Assembly (NCBI GenBank): GCA_029891345.1
Contig: CM057009.1
Span: forward strand, 299,809,466 to 299,873,465
Origin: Dryococelus australis
Taxonomy: Eukaryota > Arthropoda > Insecta > Phasmatodea > Phasmatidae
Reading direction: 5' to 3'
Length of the DNA stretch: 64,000 bases
Shown here piece after piece: positions 1 to 11,256 of this stretch. Numbering within the stretch: position 1 is the stretch's first letter; each line of letters starts with the position of its first letter. The translations under genes were made by a program, and so were the position numbers. A model generated the notes under the pieces. The model was not told the DNA's origin, did no database searches, and worked only from the letters and a program-made list of their open reading frames with translations.

Positions 1-1113
1 TCTTTTGGGAAATTTTTTTATGTGTGTTTCATTTGATCTTTATTTAAATTAGGTAACAATTTATCTAAATTACTAGTCATAAATTTTAATGTGTCTATAA
101 ACCTCATATTTTAATTGTCTGTTTGTTTCCCAAAACTATTAAAGTTTTCTTCGAAATTTGCAATTAATTCTGTATTTTTATTATCATATCCTACATCTTT
201 AATTAATAAATGTGTATCATATCCAGCTAAATTATGAAAACAAATTGGAACAAAATTTGGTAATTTTAGTTGTAGATTACAACTATTACATACTGGATTA
301 ATGAATTTTCCACTTATGTGATCATGATGATGTACTTATCTATTTTTCTCCGTATATTCTCATTCGCATACAGTACATCTTTTTGATTTCCTATATAATA
401 TTTTTCTTCTTTTGTTAATGGATGTATTGGTTCAGGATATATTTCACCAATTTCTTCTACTTCTCTTTTTATTGTTTGTTTAAATATTTTATGAGCATTT
501 GGACCTCGCTATACTACTGGAGGCTTATAATCACCATAATTAGTTACAATGTAATAACAAAAACCAGATTCTTTATGTAATTGCTATTTCATTGTGTATG
601 ATTCATCATTCAATTTTAAATCAATGTCATTAATTTGTTCATTAGTAAGTTTATATTTTTCTTTGAGTGTTTCTTTACAAGACCATTATCAATATCACCC
701 TCTGTTAAATTTGCTATTCTATAATTAATTTAAATATTTTAATTCTCTGGGATTTGGTTTAGTTGTTAATAATTTCTTTAGAATTGATTCAAAGTCTGCA
801 TATATTGTGAATGGGACCTTTGTTGTATGTTCATAATCTTTAACTTTTATTTGCTCTCCTTTTGAGGGTAAAATGATTTTTACAGCTTCATTTTTCGAGT
901 AATCTTCGGTATGTTTTTTTTTTAATTTTTATTTAGAATAAAAGAATTGAAGACGCATATCACATATATAAATTTTACTTCCATGGATATTTTTTTTTGT
1001 GCAGAAAACTGTTCCGATAAAACTTTTATACAATAATAATGCGAATTTTGCGCAGCTGCATCTGCTTTAGCTGATTCTTTATCATCTTTGAAATAAAGTA
1101 AATTTAAATGTTT

Positions 1114-1419
1114 TTACTTTTTATTCTTTGTGAGTTTTAGTGGATAAACTGTGGATTTATCACCAATAGAGCATACGTTTATAGATGTATCAATTTGATT
1201 TTCTATTTTTGGCATAACATCAATTTTAATAGGATATTCATATTTATATATTGCTTTATCTAAATCAAGCCCTATGTTTTTATATTTAGATACTCTCTCT
1301 GAATTTTTTTCCACTGGTAACGAAGCAGATTTGAATATCCTAAAGAAAACATTTTTGATCATCATTTTTAACATTAATGCATGCTTTTTTATTTTAAATC
1401 CCTTCTGGTAGATCAACAC
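1114..1419 (-). pseudogene. PolB N-terminal fragment (longest surviving frame, 101 codons)
   Basis: This is the longest uninterrupted piece of the decayed polymerase. It has an ERVSKYK-like stretch followed by a basic and hydrophobic block ending PLKLTKNKK. This matches in kind the region that precedes the zinc-binding and exonuclease I parts in Polinton-like polymerases. The methionine that opens the frame is internal, because polymerase-like residues continue upstream in another frame. It is not an independent gene. Confidence 0.7.
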
Positions 1420-1480
1420 ATGATGAGCCTCTTAGTAGATTATACTTATTTAATGATAATTGTATTCCAATTATTTAATG

Positions 1481-1672
1481 TTAAGCCCATCCAGAACCTC
1501 TTTTTTGAAATTCAGTTAATTGTGTAAGTAATTCCTCTGTTATGATTTTATAGATCTTTGTAAATTCTCCTTCGTTTAATATCCTATGATTAAATGACTG
1601 AAATGTAAATAATTCTACTTTATTATTTTCCTGCTTACGACAATTTATATATAATTTAATGCCGGTTTTCAC
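1481..1672 (-). pseudogene. PolB N-terminal fragment (63 codons) with FQKRGSGWA motif
   Basis: A second open piece of the same polymerase, lying N-terminal to the 1114-1419 piece. It ends in FQKRGSGWA, a highly recognisable stretch shared by Polinton-like polymerases in arthropod and cnidarian genomes (family knowledge). The residues just upstream, in another frame, still resemble the family, so the copy is frame-disrupted here rather than starting at this methionine. Confidence 0.7.
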
Positions 1673-2296
1673 CCCTCTAAAAATTTTAAGATTATTGTTT
1701 TATTTAAAAAACCATAATTTTACTGATCTTAAAGAATTATTAGGTTCTAATAAATTAAAGTTATTTTCAATGTTATATGTTGATATTCTACCTTTAAAAG
1801 CTTTACTAAGTAAGTAATTTTTATTACTTCTACTTTTTTGCTAACAAATAAAAGATAGTACAATGGAAATATTGGTGTTAATTCTTTTTTATCTTTAGGA
1901 TATAATTAATTAATTAACATCAGGTAAAGGTAAATTTGTAAAATTTTTCTTTGTTCTTTATATCTGCTTTCTTTTTCTCCACTTGTCTATAACCAGTGGC
2001 ATAAAAAATGGTATGAGTTCTAATTAGATCGTTTTTAATTAGTCTGGTTATATATCTTATTCGAAATATTTAGCAATGCGTCTCAAGCTCCTCACCCCCT
2101 TCATTGTTCAACACAGTTGTTATACGAGCTTCAATTTTTATAGTTGCATTTATAAGAGAAAAAATTTATAAATAAAATGTAATAATAGATATACTGAATA
2201 AATAAAAAAGTGCTTAAATTACTGGCAAACCATATTTAACTTCTTGTTATGACGATAATTCTTCATATAATCACTAAAACATTTTTTACGCGTGAT

Positions 2297-2647
2297 TCAA
2301 TATTTGTCCTCACTATTTTTATTAAGAGAAAATAATTTTATGGATTTATTCTTATTACACATTTTGCATATTTTTGTTGGATAATTATCATGATTTTCAT
2401 TTAAAATATCTAATGCTCCATTGTGTAATTTACTAATTTTATGCTTTTTGATAAATGTATTATAAACATATTTTCCACATTCGCACATTACTCTCTCTTT
2501 CTTTAATTCATAACGACTACTAGCATATTGACTATAACATTTTTTACAGATGTTAAAATGTTTATCTTTTGTATGTTTATGTGGTGCAGATCTTTCTATG
2601 TTTAATGTTTTGCCACACTTTTTACATTGTTTGTTATGATTTTCCAT
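2297..2647 (-). CDS. Small zinc-knuckle protein next to Polinton-like PolB
   Basis: An intact 116-codon minus-strand frame, rich in Lys, Asn, Cys and His. It carries CKKCGK near residues 8-13, an ICKKC pair near 33-37, a CECGKYV segment with a following H-x5-H pair near 54-76, and CKMC near 93-96. These look like three or four zinc-binding knuckles, suggesting nucleic-acid binding. It sits about 450 bp upstream of the PolB remains on the same strand, and similar cysteine-rich small ORFs accompany PolB in Polinton-like elements. Residue composition and AT content match the PolB block. Function is inferred from the cysteine pattern only. An intact frame beside a broken polymerase may be chance survival. 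Confidence 0.55.
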   Translation of the reverse strand: MENHNKQCKKCGKTLNIERSAPHKHTKDKHFNICKKCYSQYASSRYELKKERVMCECGKYVYNTFIKKHKISKLHNGALDILNENHDNYPTKICKMCNKNKSIKLFSLNKNSEDKY

Positions 2648-2754
2648 TATATTTACTAAGAAAGATATTTTATATAAAGAAAAATATTATTTTTAATTTC
2701 AAACTTTTTGCAGTATTATTACATTTGTTTCCTATTTAAGAACACAAACAAAAA

Positions 2755-3006
2755 ATGGAGGCTCTGCTCAACAAGTTGAACAATTCATATTAATTGACTA
2801 AACTGTGTGACCTCGAAATTGATAACTGGTATGAAGTTACAGAATTTCAAATTTATGAATCTAAGTTTGGCAAAAAAATTAATTGCATTCTAGATGGTAA
2901 TTATAAAAACACTTAACCAGATCGTTATGCAAAAATTATTGATGAAAATATCTTAAAAATTATTCATGAGGGGCGAGTTATTATAGTGTATAAAGGTTTA
3001 AAATAA
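2755..3006 (+). pseudogene. Short Polinton-associated ORF of unknown function, two in-frame stops
   Basis: An 83-codon plus-strand frame opens at the ATG at 2755 and ends with TAA at 3004-3006, interrupted by stops at codons 13 and 54. The remaining residues run CDLEIDNWYEVTEF, SKFGKKI, then PDRYAKI and IVYKGLK near the end. This pattern resembles a small protein of roughly this size found beside PolB in arthropod Polinton-like and adintovirus-like elements; I recall the pattern, not a named function. It diverges from the minus-strand zinc-knuckle ORF across a gap of about 100 bp, which could hold a shared promoter. Confidence 0.5.
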
Positions 3007-5081
3007 ATGAAAAATTAAAAATCTGTACATGATATTGAGTATAATATTTAAATTCTAACAATTATCTTTTTTAATATTTCATCTGACTTGCTTGTTTTAG
3101 CCTTAAATTTTCTTGATTTCTGCATAATTTTGCTTGTTATACCTGTGTCAAATCGTGTGCGCTCATTTTTTGAAAAACTGCTAAAATATTCTTGTTTCTT
3201 TTGCTTAAAATTGCTCGTTTTTAGAACTCCTTTTAAGAAGCTTTTAGAACTTAAGTTTAACCCTCAAATACCTTGGTTTTGGCTTTTTTACATGGTTTTC
3301 ACGGTTTTTTTAAATCGAATTTCAGATTTTAAGTTTTTAACTTTTCCCTGTACATTCAGACAAAATAACCCTATTTAGTATACTGCAATTTTTGTTGTAA
3401 TATTAGAATAACTAGCCCAAAAATGTGCTGAGCCAGAACCCGCATTATACTTCTACTACAGTAAAAGTAATTCATACTCATTTTATTACAGATGTGGCAA
3501 ACAGATACCAGTAATGCTAAAATTAATATTTATATAATTATAGTCAGTCGCAATATTCTGATTTCTTCATCATAGCAATAAACCAGATGATCGGATAATT
3601 ACTATCAAGTGCAGACAATTTTAAACATTTATAGATATCAATCATTTTCTAACTTCTGTTTACCTATATACAATAGGGTTCCATTTTTTTCCCATGACTG
3701 ATATTTTAATGCTTCTAATGCAATGTCAGTCTGAATTATTGTTGAAGGGAAAAGGTCCGGATAATTCCACAAAAAACTTGTCGGTAAATGAGTTTGTTCT
3801 CTTTGTTGTCAACCTCGCGGAATCGCTCAAGACTCTCAACTGCTTTTCATTCTCATTGTTTTTTCTTTGCAGCTGAAATTTCCTGTCCTGTCGGAGTAAA
3901 TAACATTTTCAATTTCTGCTACCGAGAGTTTTTATTTACAAATCCTTTCACGCATTTCATTATTCGTTATACGAATTATTTTGTTATTTCAAAGTGATCT
4001 TCTAACTTTTTTTATGATAATAAATCATTTGCATGTATAGGTCGTCTTATATATCAACTTTGAGTGATTCTCTTTTTGGTGCAGCATTTTCACATGTGAT
4101 CAAATTCTTATTATTCAATGAATATTTTTCCCCCATTAATATTTTTGAGTAACCGAACAAATGTGAGATCAAGAAAAGAGCATTTGAAGAAAAATTAGTT
4201 TTTAAAAAATTCTCTTAGCATAGGTTATTTATTGTTGCTTAATTCCAGCCAACAAAACGATACGTGTCACCTGGATTGGTATGATATTGGGATCAAAACG
4301 AGATTCCTTATTAGTTGGGCATAAGGAAAATTATCTCCACAACATGCGCTGGTGTTCCAAAGAGGTCACTTTTTAAACTCCGCGGTAAATTCAAACCTCT
4401 ATATATTTGAGCTTCCAATGGTGTTTACAAGAGTGAACAGTGAAAATACAAGTGTGTTTGTCATTAAACATGCATAAGTAAACTTATTCCAATGAAAAAT
4501 CGTTACGAAATGAAGTGCTAAATAAATACAGCTGTCATCAAAAGAAACTGCACAGGAAGTCATTAAAATTATATTGTGTAATTAAACGTTTTCCTAAATC
4601 CAGTTTTATGTTGAAATATTAAATAAATATGGACATATTTCCTTATATCTACACTCTACGGAGAAGCACATAGTTTATTATTATGCCGGTTCAAACACAA
4701 CACAAATAGGAAACTTTTACACAATGATATTTATTTTATGAAAATTGCAGTTATCCCATTTACTTAAGTACAGAGCGTAAACATCCGCTACGCATGCGAC
4801 ACCAGTGCACCCTGGGGACAAAATTTTTAGTTGCCAAACTGAAAGCATTGATATTGAGAAACGTTATGCCATTCTAGACCTATTTTCAAATTTAAAATGT
4901 GGTGGTTGGATACACACCTAACCAGCTATAGTACAGTATGTGATGACTTACGCCGGAATCACGTAGCCCTAAAGGCTCAGCTACAATCAACTTGACGCAA
5001 AACGTTAACCATTAAACGTCACCATAATGAAACAGGCATGTCTACAATCGACGTCAATAGAAATAAAAATAAAAAGAATGT

Positions 5082-5083
<2 letters not shown>
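3007..5083. other. AT-rich stretch, no supported gene
   Basis: No domain-bearing frame found. Open frames at 3088-3378 (plus) and 3694-3997 (plus) have hydrophobic, Phe/Leu-rich translations expected from T-rich DNA. On the minus strand at about 3690-3960 one frame is weakly protein-like but has stops, and I could not assign it. The right boundary of the Polinton-like block is not visible; no terminal inverted repeat was recognised. Confidence 0.5.

Positions 5084-5168
<85 letters not shown>
5084..5168. repeat. (TG)n(TA)n compound microsatellite
   Basis: About 22 bases of TG followed by about 64 bases of TA. The overlapping translated frames (Cys-Val and Ile-Tyr runs) are artefacts of the repeat. 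Confidence 0.97.
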
Positions 5169-5171
<3 letters not shown>

Positions 5172-5590
5172 GGTTTTTGTAATTTAAGAAAGCCCTTTTG
5201 TAAAACAAAATATTTTGCAGTTTTAATTGTTACAATAAATTATTTTTTAATGCGTTTTGTGTTATTTTAATATTGATTTCGTATAACAATAACCCAAAAA
5301 AAAAAAACGTACGGCTATAGTGTTGTCATATGTTGCCAATTGTCTGTGCCATTTGTTTTCACTTGTTTGTGACGTCTTGGATTCTCATTGGCTGGCGTTA
5401 AACGTTAAATGCAATGACCTGAATTTTGGTCAACTTTTAACGCGTTGCGTTTGACGTGTAGCGTCGTGGCAACGTTTTACGTATATTGTAGTCAGTGCCA
5501 TTACTCTCCATGGATTCATGAGTTATTGTAACGCGTTACTGTAGCGTCATGGCGATTGTAGCCAAGTCTTAACAGTAGGGTCAATTATGG
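5169..5590. other. Unassigned stretch dense in ACGTTA/AACGTT words
   Basis: Short palindromic words around AACGTT recur here (near 5398-5410, 5435-5480, 5530) and also left of the microsatellite (4996-5020). The two sides may be the ends of an old inverted-repeat element split by the microsatellite. No clean TIR or target duplication could be drawn. No gene seen. Confidence 0.3.
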
Positions 5591-5955
5591 ATTAGAGCGA
5601 TCTCGCTGGCTGTGCAGAACCAATCTCCGTGTCCCAATATTGAACTGCTTGCACTACTATCATAAACGATGCGGATAGGATTTAAGGTGAGAACACTGTG
5701 TAAACAAACAAGTGCTTTGAGCTGTTTGTGTGCTCCCTCTAACCAATTTGTAATGCGGTCTGATTAAATTCAAATTATTAAAATTCCTTTATTCGTATAA
5801 AAGTGTTTGTCTTTTGAAAATGAAGAGGTAAACAAACACGTTCATCACTTTTGACCACGTGACTTAGACAGTTGTGTTGGTTTCAGGTAGGTCAGTCAGT
5901 GTTGGTTCCTGCGCAGAAGACGAAGAATCGGTCTGCTTCGTCTTTAGTATGGTCC
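5590..5955 (+). repeat. Dispersed repeat family A, copy 1
   Basis: This stretch aligns by eye, with gaps, over about 365 bp to 49645-50010 in the same orientation. Shared landmarks in the same order are GCGATCTCGCTGGCTG, CCAATCTCCGTG, TTTGTAATGC, a TATTAAATT-like word, AACAAACAC followed by a TTGACCA(T/C)GTGACTT-like word, TGCGCAGA, and a CTTTAGT end. No long ORF and no clear TIRs. It is probably a non-autonomous transposable element or a fragment of one; the class is unknown. Confidence 0.7.
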
Positions 5956-6249
5956 CAAAAAGCACGAGACGATACTTAAAACTGAACGGCCAATAAAATA
6001 CAAGAAAGTTCTAACGTAACGCCGACACATCCTGTCGTCCGAACAGCAGTTTTGGATTAGAAACGATTTCTATGTCGTGCGGCACAACACACAGAGCGTG
6101 CAACCTTGCAAAACGAAATTGTAGCCTATGCCGAAATTTCTTTATAGTGACACACACGCAGATTTTTTTTTTAAGTATGAAACTTACAGGATTTAGCTCG
6201 TAACAATAACAATTTTACATTTGTATAACTTAGTTACAACATCTCCGTC

Positions 6250-6830
6250 ATTATCCTGTGTTCCCATTTTCACATCTGCCCACCGCCTTTCAAACTAACT
6301 TAGTTAACAAGCGCTTTCTAAATGATTCCGAAAAATTCTGCCCTTCCTGTCGCGTGAGCAAACTGTCGGGCTACAGCCATTCATGCAGCAACAATGAAAA
6401 TATAAATGTCGTGTTGTGGTTGCGGATTTTTGTCGTGTCGCACCGTGTTCGTCGTGGCTATGCGACCCCGGCACAACGGTACACCATCTTCACCTGCTCA
6501 GAATCCGAGCCTTCTGGGCAGTGTCTTCCGCGCAGCTATCTACTCCTTTCAGAATTCTGTCCGCTTGATTTCTCGTTTCTTCGCGAAATGTTATCATCCC
6601 TTCGGGCATCTGTCTCGAGGTCATTCGTGTGGGCGTTCTCCATCCTTTCATTTTTATGGTCGTACGCTGTCCTTGACATTCTATCTTGGTGCGACCTTGA
6701 GTGCCCCAGTCCTGTAACAGTCAGCCGGTCGAATTGCGGTCTCTCCAGAGCGCTGGTTGAACTTCTGAGTCAAGAAATACGGTAGCGTACGCTTGTCTCT
6801 CTATCCACCCTTCACACGCTGTGTTACAAG
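6250..6830. other. GC-rich tract with long open frames on opposing strands
   Basis: GC content is visibly higher than in the flanks and CpG is frequent. The plus strand has a 175-codon open frame (6258-6785). On the minus strand, roughly 6780-6545, an Arg/Ser/Asp-rich frame reads smoothly and then meets a stop. A minus-strand word GAGCAG|GTGAAG near 6510 resembles a splice donor. The minus-strand reading is more protein-like (hydrophilic, charged), but no family is recognised and no acceptor is convincing. It could be an exon, a decayed element gene or a CpG-rich regulatory tract. Confidence 0.3.
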
Positions 6831-7964
6831 AAACAACAAATTTAATGTCTTCGCGTAACCCAATTACCTTGACGTTTAATCATCCCCTTTGGCGTAGCTG
6901 GTTCGGCTACAAGCTCACAGATAACTACGCCTTGAAATGGTATAGAAACGTGCGTTTTTTTATGTACACGGGCGCTTGACAAAGAGCGAAAACTGCTGCC
7001 GGATTATAGCGATGATATTAAACACGCTGGTTAATAAGGAATATTTTCAAAACGAATTAATCTGGTCGCGTTCGCTGGTATGTTTTTGTCTATCCCGTTG
7101 TCCTCACATACAATTCATACTTTGAAAAAGCCTACAATTGTTCCGAACGCAGTCAATTCTAATTCTAACTTCTATTTTAACAACATAACTGAATCCGGGC
7201 TTATGAAGTAACTGCTGACGAAGATAATACTGTTTGCATCAGGAATTTCGGCCCAATAAGATAAAATTGGAGAACCCAAATCGTCCAAGGAATTCTTACC
7301 ACGAAGGTGTGAAGCGCACATGTTTATTACGTAATTACATACCAACCATAGAAGAAACCTAGGGATGATCCAGCAATAAAAATGACCCAAGGGCTTATTG
7401 TAAGTGTAGGGGTCTCCGTTGGAAACAGTGGTGGATATATACCTGAGTTTTGTTTTTTATTGGAAAGGAATAAGAGGATCTACCAGGAGGTGGAACGTTA
7501 CAGTACACCTCCGAGATAATTTTCGAATGAAAATCTTAATAGTAGCATTTTTAGTTTATCCTAGGATTCTGGTAATAATATAGTAAGCCGGAGATGAAAA
7601 TCGTTGTTACATTTAACGTATCTTATTCGATGCTGTATTTTCCTTATTCGCATATCTCTTATCTCTGGCTTTTAACCTTACTCCTGGGAACTCTTTTAAC
7701 AATTCCAGTTAACGTCCTTTTTACTTTCAGATAAAAGAGGCTTCGGCCTGTGAGGATCTCCGTGGGCTAAGCAAACTCCCGAACCTGGCCGCCCGTCCCT
7801 GAAAGGCCCACTGATTAGGAAATTGTTCAAACTCACTACTAGTCCTCCATGTTGCTTAGAACCCCAAAATTTACACATTTTAAAGTGAAGCTATCGATAA
7901 TTGTCTTTATTTGTTGGTGTCGCTGTACCGCAGATACATATGCCCGCCTTGGCTACAATGTGTT
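6831..7964. other. Unique-looking stretch, no gene
   Basis: Mixed-composition DNA with short frames only. The frames at 7172-7390 and 7696-7878 (minus) show no motif or codon signature that I trust. Confidence 0.4.
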
Positions 7965-8375
7965 ATAGACTATTCATGGCAACTGAGCAATTTGGAAAAT
8001 CCTGTTGAAGATCTGCCTTCATGCGCATCGTTTATTCTTCCGCCATTCGTAATATCGACGTAATCACTTTATTTCTACGTCGGCCGAGTGAAACTGTGGA
8101 ATTATTAGAAAAGTAAATATTTTACAGATATGTTCATTCTTTCAATTATAAGCAAAAAAAAAATAAAGCAAATAAAATTATTCAGCGTTCTTAGATGTTT
8201 ACCTACCACTTTTAATTCAGCTTTACGTCGTGGAACTACTTTCTCTCTGTTGTTAACAACTTCAATGGCGCATGCCAGTCAATGTGCCTATTAAAATATA
8301 GGTACAGTAAGCAGTTACGGGCAGTGACATTGTTCAAAGGCTTGTTACAAAAGTGCTGAAAAAAACAGTAACGAG
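7965..8375 (+). mobile_element. Decayed copy of TIR family M, long interior
   Basis: The interior resembles the better copies at 11257 and 48873 in the same orientation: GAAGATCTGCC-like start, TTCTTCCGCCATTCGTAA, a TAATCACTTTATT word, GTGGAATTATTAGAAAAGTA, CCTATTAAAATATAGGTA and GGGCAGTGACA, then the right end. The TIRs are heavily eroded (TATTCATGGCAACTGAGCA on the left, CAAAAGTGCTG on the right), so this is an old copy. No coding potential. Confidence 0.55.
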
Positions 8376-8979
8376 CTTATATGTAGTGAAGCATTGGCTC
8401 CTGGATCCTTTGGAATGGGACCAGCCGTTACCGAAATACTGGCGAAATTGGGCGGCACCTCTGACGTCAACCTGAGAATTTTACTGTTCTTGGAGCACAA
8501 AAATGATTACAAATTTATCTCATTTTCTCAAACAAGACACTTAACGTTGAAAAAAAAATACTATCCGCTATGACGAAAGTATTTCTCCTTTTTCGAATCG
8601 CTGAGAAATTAGACAGTCTGATTATGTTTAATGCGTCGAGGTATCCGTAACTTAAGAAATATTTCTAAACACTTCCCATTATTGATAATTTCCTACGGTT
8701 TTGTATATTTTTTGCGTGTTAAAAAAATAACATTACAGTTTGGGATGTTATTTAGAGAAATAGTGGAGCATATGATCCTTTTCTCTGGGCTAGATGTGGC
8801 TTCACATAAAGTATCCACAAGAAGAGCAATGTTTGACACCAACATAAAAAAAATTAATCTATATTCTGTCCAAAGCCGTTAGCGAGGCCGTATGTATGGA
8901 CACGCAAAAATGTGTCGAATGCTTATATGAAATATTGTAGTTTCGAGCCCGGCCAACTACACTAGCTGTAGTTTTCTTT

Positions 8980-8994
8980 CCCCCCCCCCCCCCC
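8980..8994. repeat. Poly-C run (15)
   Basis: A homopolymer of 15 cytosines. Its length may be uncertain because such runs are prone to sequencing error. Confidence 0.95.
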
Positions 8995-10355
8995 TTCAGA
9001 TTTATCTCCGCCGCTATTACAAGCAAATTGTAACTCGGAAGCCTTCTCCGTCACAAAGCAATTGCAGTTTCACGAAGTCCCTTGTTTGTTTATAAAACCC
9101 TGCGCAAAGGGCTATAATTCTCTTATTTATTTCCTATTCTTATAGATGTTCATATACTTCGTAACAAATGTTTTATACTTACATAATAGTTTTTAGGAAA
9201 TATTTTAAATTATACACTACGAAACGTAATTAGAAATGAGTTCCCCTTAACACTATCTTAGGAGAACTTTTATAAGTTTCCGTGCAGAATTCAAAAGAGA
9301 ATTATGACTTGTGAACAGGGCACAACCCTTTTAGACGGTATAACGACATAAATATTTCAATAATCTGATATTTGGTGCTCATGTTCAAATAAATACGTCA
9401 GTTTGCACTCATAAATATCACGTTTAAGCCTGCTCGCCACGTGAACGAGGAATTTTAATTGCCACATCCACCACGCGACACGAATTGACAACACATCAGT
9501 AGCTGACATGTTCCAGTTTTTCAGTCTTGGTTAAAAATCTTTCGCGAGCTATCGATAACCGCAATCTGAACGGAGAAACACTGGTTTTCTCAAACGTGGC
9601 CGGCATAGATACGGGCGACGCGAATGAACTATGTCAGTACAATTTTATCAACAATTCAGTCAAAGAAGTGTTCACTGTAAGAGAGCACCACTTCGCAGCA
9701 GCCCCCAAAAATTAGTCAAATTGGCAAGTAAAGAATATTGCATTTTTGGAACAGTTTCCAGGAAACGTGTTGCTGCCTGAATTTAGGTATGTTACTTGTA
9801 TTCAAGGATTTGGCCTGCGCTTTACCTTCACGCCCATACTCCTGTCTTGCCCATGAGGAACATCGGGTTCTACTGAAAGAAAAGAGTACTCCTCTATTTG
9901 GAGAAAAAGTAATGGATTTAATTCCTCTGAGTCAAATATCTTTGCATATAAGAACGTGAGAGAAATCTACTAGCGGTTCTCTTGAAAGACCTCAAGGCCG
10001 GGGCAACAAGGATAAGCACTTAAACTTAAAGAGGCCACCCGTCTAATCAAGAGAGTAAAAAGAATAACGAATCAGGTTTCTCATAATCCAGGTGACGCTA
10101 GAGTGCCGACCTTGAATACATAAGCGGCCAAATCCTGCGAAAAAAAAAACCAGTAATTCCCACAGTTTCAGAGCGCTTAATAACGTTGCGAGTCCCCATT
10201 TGTACCAAACTGACGTTTAGCAATCGCAAATCGAGAGGATTTCCGGGATTGGGAATTTCGCCGATACATATTATCTTGGCTTTAGGTAGCAAGGTGGGTG
10301 CATACTTTTCATGTGGCGTATTTTACAACGCTCACGGTGGACTGAGATCAACGGC

Positions 10356-10373
10356 GGGGGGGGGGGGGGGGGG
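10356..10373. repeat. Poly-G run (18)
   Basis: A homopolymer of 18 guanines. It explains the Gly/Pro tails of overlapping frames on both strands and could form quadruplex structures. Confidence 0.95.
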
Positions 10374-10833
10374 TTGACCTGGAGAAGACACGCTGACTTG
10401 TGAAAGCGCCGTTCTCGAATCCACATCACGGTAGTGAAATAGCGGAGCTCTAGCCGCTTACATAGAGCCACTGAAAAGGAGCGGTTGAGTAGCACTTTTT
10501 TGCCAATTTGGCCTTATTAAAGTCCAACTCCGTGCACTCGAATACTGAAACAGTGAGATTGCACCAAATCAGTGAAAATAGGGAAACTTGAATGACTTAT
10601 AACACAGTGTCTGCTAACTATATAAGATGGTTTGATTTCATTGCTTTAGTTGTGATTGCCCCTGAAAGTCGAGAATTCCAACTGGCATAAGTCACTTGTT
10701 CGCAGCTGATTTCCTTGTTATTTTCCAGTCGGCAGTAGCTTATCAATTGAAGTCATTTCCCTGATTGATAACACTTATTCGAGCTTATATTGGGGTATCT
10801 ACTACTTACTACACATGCGACTTCTTCTCACAG

Positions 10834-10962
10834 TGTTTTTACGCGCCGACTCTCATGGCAGGGGCAGTTTTACCGGAGTGTCTCGACCTCATGTGTGAAG
10901 CGCCCAACAGCAAACGACTGGGATATGCACTGGCGACCACCAAATATATTGTTAATTTAACG
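10834..10962 (+). CDS. Candidate internal exon, 43 codons, unknown product
   Basis: The segment is open in phase 0 at both ends. It follows a pyrimidine-rich acceptor (CGACTTCTTCTCACAG) and precedes an ACG|GTAACT donor. GC content is about half, against an AT-rich surround. The translation contains AGAVLPECLDLMCEAPNSK and a YALATTKYIV-like hydrophobic piece, which I do not recognise. Only splice signals, frame and composition support it; no neighbouring exon was found on this strand. It could be a chance ORF. Confidence 0.25.
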
Positions 10963-11256
10963 GTAACTGTAATTTTCCGATTTGTCAATTTTTATCGGAC
11001 CAATTATACTTAAAACTGATGTGATATAAACATATTCAGCTTTCTAACCACTGCGCTACTTCAGTTCACCTGCGCATGAACACTAAGGTTCGTCGCAATA
11101 TTAAAGAGGTCGCTTTCTTATAATTATTTTCGTGTTTGAGTCTCGGAAGTGAGGGAAGCAATATGGACGGCGCTGCCACGCATATCAATCGTGCCATTGC
11201 CGCTGAACGCAGTGGTCTGGAATTGCATGAAGGCTTCTCGTCCTGCTACGTGTCAA

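Larger units (their letters stand above)
1..1855 (-). pseudogene. Decayed Polinton/adintovirus-like DNA polymerase B, N-terminal and exonuclease part
   Basis: Minus-strand frames, read from about 1855 down to the left edge, follow the order of a protein-primed family-B DNA polymerase of Polinton/Maverick-type elements. Visible in order: a KAFKGRI-like stretch near 1800; FQKRGSGWA near 1490-1520; an N-terminal block at 1114-1419 ending in a PLKLTKNKK-like stretch; an exonuclease I motif ADFESIL with DFE at 788-796; a cysteine pair near 370; HDHISGKF with HDH at 318-326; a CNSCN cluster near 280; and HNLAGYDTHL near 211-240, the exonuclease II region. Known of the family: it replicates the element's own linear DNA. 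The copy is dead: frames change repeatedly, for example between the cysteine pair and HDH, and there is a stop at 509-511. The catalytic palm domain would lie left of position 1. The family assignment is strong; whether the source was a transposon or an endogenised virus cannot be decided here. Confidence 0.85.
8376..10833. other. AT-rich stretch with homopolymer runs, no gene
   Basis: No gene recognised. It contains a run of 15 C at 8980-8994 and a run of 18 G at 10356-10373, each of which generates spurious Pro- or Gly-rich frames. Short frames at 8631-8882, 9527-9715 and 9738-9959 have no recognisable motif. Confidence 0.5.

Noticed and set aside
3694-3997. Minus-strand protein-like frame near 3.7-4.0 kb
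   Set aside because: Contains stops and cannot be linked to PolB, a transposase or any family that I know.
5005-5270. Overlapping open frames with Ile-Tyr, Cys-Val and Thr-His runs
   Set aside because: They are translations of the TG/TA microsatellite, not genes.
6258-6785. 175-codon plus-strand open frame
   Set aside because: No domain; the opposite strand reads more like protein. Kept only as a GC-rich tract.
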